Origin: Rachicladosporium sp. CCFEE 5018
Lineage: Eukaryota > Ascomycota > Dothideomycetes > Cladosporiales > Cladosporiaceae
DNA length: 64,000 bases
Assembly: GCA_002077045.2 (NCBI GenBank)
Contig: KZ111175.1
Coordinates: 99,411-163,410, forward strand
Reading direction: 5' to 3'
Under the pieces are notes generated by a model. That model saw only the letters and a list, made by a program, of their open reading frames with translations, did not search any database and was not told the origin of the DNA. Of this stretch, positions 60,803-64,000 are shown piece by piece; the stretch's first letter is position 1, and each line of letters starts with the position of its first letter. A program made the position numbers and the translations under genes.

Positions 60803-63800
60803 AGCCAAGAGACGGTTGGGACTGATGCTTACAAGCTTGACGAGTGAGTGAATCAAGCTACCATGAGGACTACAAGAGCACTGAAAACCCGGACAGTGAA
60901 GTGAGTTTGGCGCAATGAACGACCTGATTGCTGGTTTGGGGGTCATGGGTGCTGCTACTTTGTGTCGCGAGATTCTGGGCGAGAGCGATCTCTCGGAAAC
61001 CGAGCTTTGCCCGGATTGCTGTCCGGTGCAACAGAAAGCACCACAGGCGATCGGAGTGTATTGCGGAGAGACAGCAGCAGTATTGCCGTTCTGTCCGATC
61101 CGTAGCCTTGTATCGGAGTCAATATCACATACTTTGTGGGGTGCGTAGTCTGGGGAGAGCTCTGTCTCCGCGGTGCAAACGTCGTGAAGGGGGTGTGGAA
61201 CACTTGCAGTGGCGTGAGGAGGAGGCCCACTATATATTATGGACCGGTCGAGCTTCTCGGCGAGGACAACACGGGCAAAGCTGGGAACTGGTGATGGCAG
61301 GCGACGGGCACATATTGTCGACTTCTGTCCAAAGTCACGATCAAATGTTGACTTTCTCGTGAAAGCAGACAATGCGTTGTTTCCAGCCGGGGCACAGCAT
61401 CGAATCGCACGGCATTGTGTGCCGAACACCAACACCCGATCTTCAACTTTCCCTGCCACGTGCGCGACTTCATGCTGTATGACCCAAGCCACAGCATACG
61501 GCGGTGTGATGCTGTCGCCGGCCTCGCATTGGACTATTCGACCCCTCATCGTAATACAGACCCGATGAGCTGGCCTCTCAACTCGGGCACGTAGCTGCAA
61601 CCGGCCGAGCCATCAACTCCCCGCGATGCAGTGCTCTAGGGTGTGTTTTGCACGTGTCAAACGATGAATGATCATCTTTCACGTCAGCGAAGGCAATCAC
61701 AGGACCAGACGTTCGAGACAGTCCGAGGCGCACTCGGAGAGCCGCAGTAGTGGATATCCTCCCCCTCTACCATGATTCAAGCACCCACCTTTCCGCTCGG
61801 CACCCAAGACATCGAGTCCCCCTTTCATCACGTATTTGCAGCTCTCGAAGACATGACACGCCTGAAGCCTCGAATGCATGCAGGTCCGAACTCAGGTGCG
61901 AGTCAGCTCCCGTTTCGCTGACTGGGGACAGCCATGTCTTGAACAAGATGAGCGCAAGCGTGTTGGCCACGCCGCCGTTTTTCATCAACACGTTGCAGCG
62001 AAGCCTTGTACGCGGCTCCGATCTGAAACCCCAAGATCGACGTGTCGATAGTAGTGGGGAAATAAGACATGACGAGGGTAGAGGGGCTGCCCTTGTCAGA
62101 CGCCCGATTCTCATCTCGCACATCGTGAAATTACGAAGCAGGCACCTACATGTTCTAGCGCGTAGCCAGCTTGCCAGCCCTGCTGTAGCCTTGTAGGTGA
62201 TCGAACGACTTGACTGCAGTATGCACATAGACCCTGCAATCAATACCAGTTTCGTGGAAGCGAGATGGTAGGCGTGCAATATGCGATCCGATCGAGCAGT
62301 GATCATGACTCTGTCAGCTGATCAGGCGGAGATGAAGTGCTCGATCCTTTCAGGATTGGCTTGTCAAACACGAGTGGCTCGATGATGGTGAGAGCTGAAC
62401 AGAGCAGAGGGAGGCACGTCCGAGATCGACTGCCGGCATCTGCCACATCGTGTCGCGACTTCTCGAAGTCTGTCAAGGTGCTGTGCTTCCTACGGACATG
62501 CTAACGCCACACACAATTGCCGTCTTCAGCGTCTCCCTCCGTGACATCTAGTGAAAACTCTTCTCCTGCCTCAAGGTGGTGTAGACCGACAACCATCTGC
62601 ATAGTCCGGTCCGTTCATGCGACCACTTACAAGGCTACACCCTGGCCACCAAAGTGGAACTTCGGCCCGTGCCTGAATAGAAATGATCTCCCTTCATCCG
62701 GAGCCTCACAAGGCCATCTCTTCTGACCAGGAGCATGCATGATGACAGCAAGCGAAGGTGGTGACGTGCAGGAGCGTTGCCCGTTATGGCTTGTCAGGAA
62801 CGGATCTTCGCACCGCGAACACGAAATTCATGCTGCCTGCTCTCGGCGGTCAGCAACGTATCGAAGATGTCAGGTCTGCCCTTGCATGTGCTAGCTTCCA
62901 TGACTGGCTGACGAGACCTTCGCGGAGCAAGACCACATGACTTTGGCTCCGCATGAACCTTGCTTGCCACGCATGGCGGTATGGGGCTGTTGCGGAGCCG
63001 CGATGCCTGGTCGTGCGTAGTAGTGCGCCACCGGTCAGGACATCACATTGTGGGACCGTTGGACGTGCATGGAGAGCAGAAGTCGTGGCAGGCACACGCA
63101 TGTTCACGGCAGTCTGCAGCGAGCTCGTGGACGATCTCACCTTGATGCAGCAAGCGCGTGGCATAATTGTGCGTCGAGTCGACGTCTGACCGTTGCGGGA
63201 GCTTGTCATGAACTGCAGTCGGTGTGTCTATTTACCTTTATCGTTGAGGAGGGAAAGTAGCGGTACTCTCGAGGGCTAATTCGGCACGCGCAATCATCAA
63301 GGAGCAGCACAACCTGACCATAGCCCACGATGAGGAAAGGCTGAGAGAGACTGAGATCATTCGAGTCTCGCCAGCTCTGCCTGGTCACGCAGGAGGGGCC
63401 TGTCAATAGTAGTCAGGGCCAGCGAGCCTCTTCACGTCTCGTGGTCTGTGTGTGCCAGAGAACCCTGGTCCGGTCCTTTCGCACATGCACCCCAGATTTG
63501 ATTATTGGCGCTATGGGGATGAGCATCGGCCACCCTGCCTGACGATAGCGTTTCTGTCTCTAGAGCAAGATATTGATGGATCGCCGCTGCCGGATCTCGC
63601 ACAGTCTCCAATACTTCCCGCCCTGCCATAGCATTTGCAGCACATCGAACCTACACGTCTTCCCAGCAGAACAACTCATATTTGTGGTGTATGTGGCTTA
63701 TCGCTCACATCATCGAGTGGGAGAGGTGATCGGCATTTACGATTCGAACGCCCGCATCGCAATGCGCTAAAACCTGAGGCGCTCTTAGCGAGGATTCGAC

Positions 63801-63819
63801 AACCGTCTTGACCGCGAAA
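60803..63819. other. 3.0-kb gene-free region upstream of the last gene
   Basis: No frame in this region has the composition or splice signals of a gene. A 321-codon minus-strand frame (60635-61600) overlaps the exon above and was rejected. Long upstream regions are common for fungal regulatory genes such as the one that seems to start at 63820. I see no repeats, tRNA or clear motifs. Confidence 0.45.
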
Positions 63820-64000
63820 ATGCTCTCTACTACCACCTTACACCACCCATACCCAGATCACTTTGGGTATCAGGCCATGGCGATGCAACAGCAGCATGCG
63901 CTGCATCCTGCACACATGTCTACGCCTATGATGGCCACTACTGGACTGGACACGCTTGCCGAGGCCGGAAGTCAGTACCAGATGCAGCATGGGGTCCACC
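63820..64000 (+). CDS. N-terminus of a probable regulatory protein, runs off the window
   Basis: Sixty codons from an ATG in CGAAAATGC context, open to the window end. The sequence is rich in Gln, His, Met and Thr (MLSTTTLHHPYPDHFGYQAM, then QQQHALHPAHMSTPMM) and contains a more ordered GLDTLAEAGSQYQ. Such starts are common in fungal transcription factors, but no DNA-binding domain is in view. A call beyond 'probable regulator' would be a guess. Confidence 0.55.
   Translation, partial: MLSTTTLHHPYPDHFGYQAMAMQQQHALHPAHMSTPMMATTGLDTLAEAGSQYQMQHGVH

Noticed and set aside
60635..61600. 321-codon minus-strand frame with an HEVAH string resembling a zinc-protease HExxH motif
   Set aside because: It overlaps the second exon of the plus-strand gene, lacks any other protease feature, is full of Cys/Ser/Pro without domain-like texture, and has no promoter-side support.
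61750..62306. Overlapping frames of ~150-180 codons on both strands
   Set aside because: Neither has a motif, a good start context or protein-like composition; each looks like the shadow of the other.

Overview
The window is nuclear DNA of a filamentous ascomycete (Pezizomycotina; a Dothideomycete is my guess, not shown). The evidence is intron-poor genes, short introns of about 50-66 nt with CTAAC/CTGAT-type branch sites, and conserved fungal single-copy genes: NADPH-cytochrome P450 reductase, FIG4, NBP35, ALG3, SEN34, YVC1 and a VAMP7-type SNARE. I see no bacterial operons, CRISPR array, rRNA or convincing tRNA, and no intact transposon.

Two 100-N gaps divide the window into contigs A (1-10022), B (10123-23271) and C (23372-64000). 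B and C share an 8857-bp inverted sequence (10123-18979 against 23372-32228; position x maps to 42351-x). The left arm starts exactly at the end of gap 1 and the right arm starts exactly at the end of gap 2. This is what results when reverse-complemented B overlaps the start of C but the scaffolder placed B backwards and did not merge them. I read it as an assembly artefact. The repaired order would be A, gap, PP4C(+), FIG4(-), Asi-type RING E3(+), Ufo1-like F-box/UIM(+), PPxY protein(+), F-box protein(+), then the rest of C. The duplicated genes are annotated in both places, with the complete copy named.

Layout. 0-10 kb: Ulp1-like protease, acidic unknown protein, P450 reductase, long 5'UTR and first exon of a gene cut by gap 1. 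10-33 kb: the duplicated block, with FIG4 and a truncated PP4 catalytic subunit in the unique spacer. 33-41 kb: MFS transporter, a 2.3-kb gene-free stretch and two unknown proteins. 41-48 kb: a PflX-like radical SAM protein divergent from the Fe-S assembly ATPase NBP35, then a secreted GH43 and an ochratoxinase/prolidase-type amidohydrolase. 48-61 kb: R-SNARE, cis-CaaD-type tautomerase, YVC1, EIF1AD-like protein, ALG3, SEN34 and a Cys-rich unknown. 61-64 kb: a gene-free 3 kb, then the first codons of a probable regulatory protein that runs off the window.

Functional themes. Four adjacent co-oriented genes carry ubiquitin-system hallmarks (RING, F-box plus UIMs, PPxY, F-box). FIG4, YVC1 and the VAMP7-like SNARE all act at the vacuole or endolysosome in related fungi: PI(3,5)P2 turnover, a PI(3,5)P2-responsive calcium channel, and fusion. 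Apart from these and the radical SAM/NBP35 pair, the region looks like ordinary chromosome-arm gene content. I found no convincing new multi-gene system.
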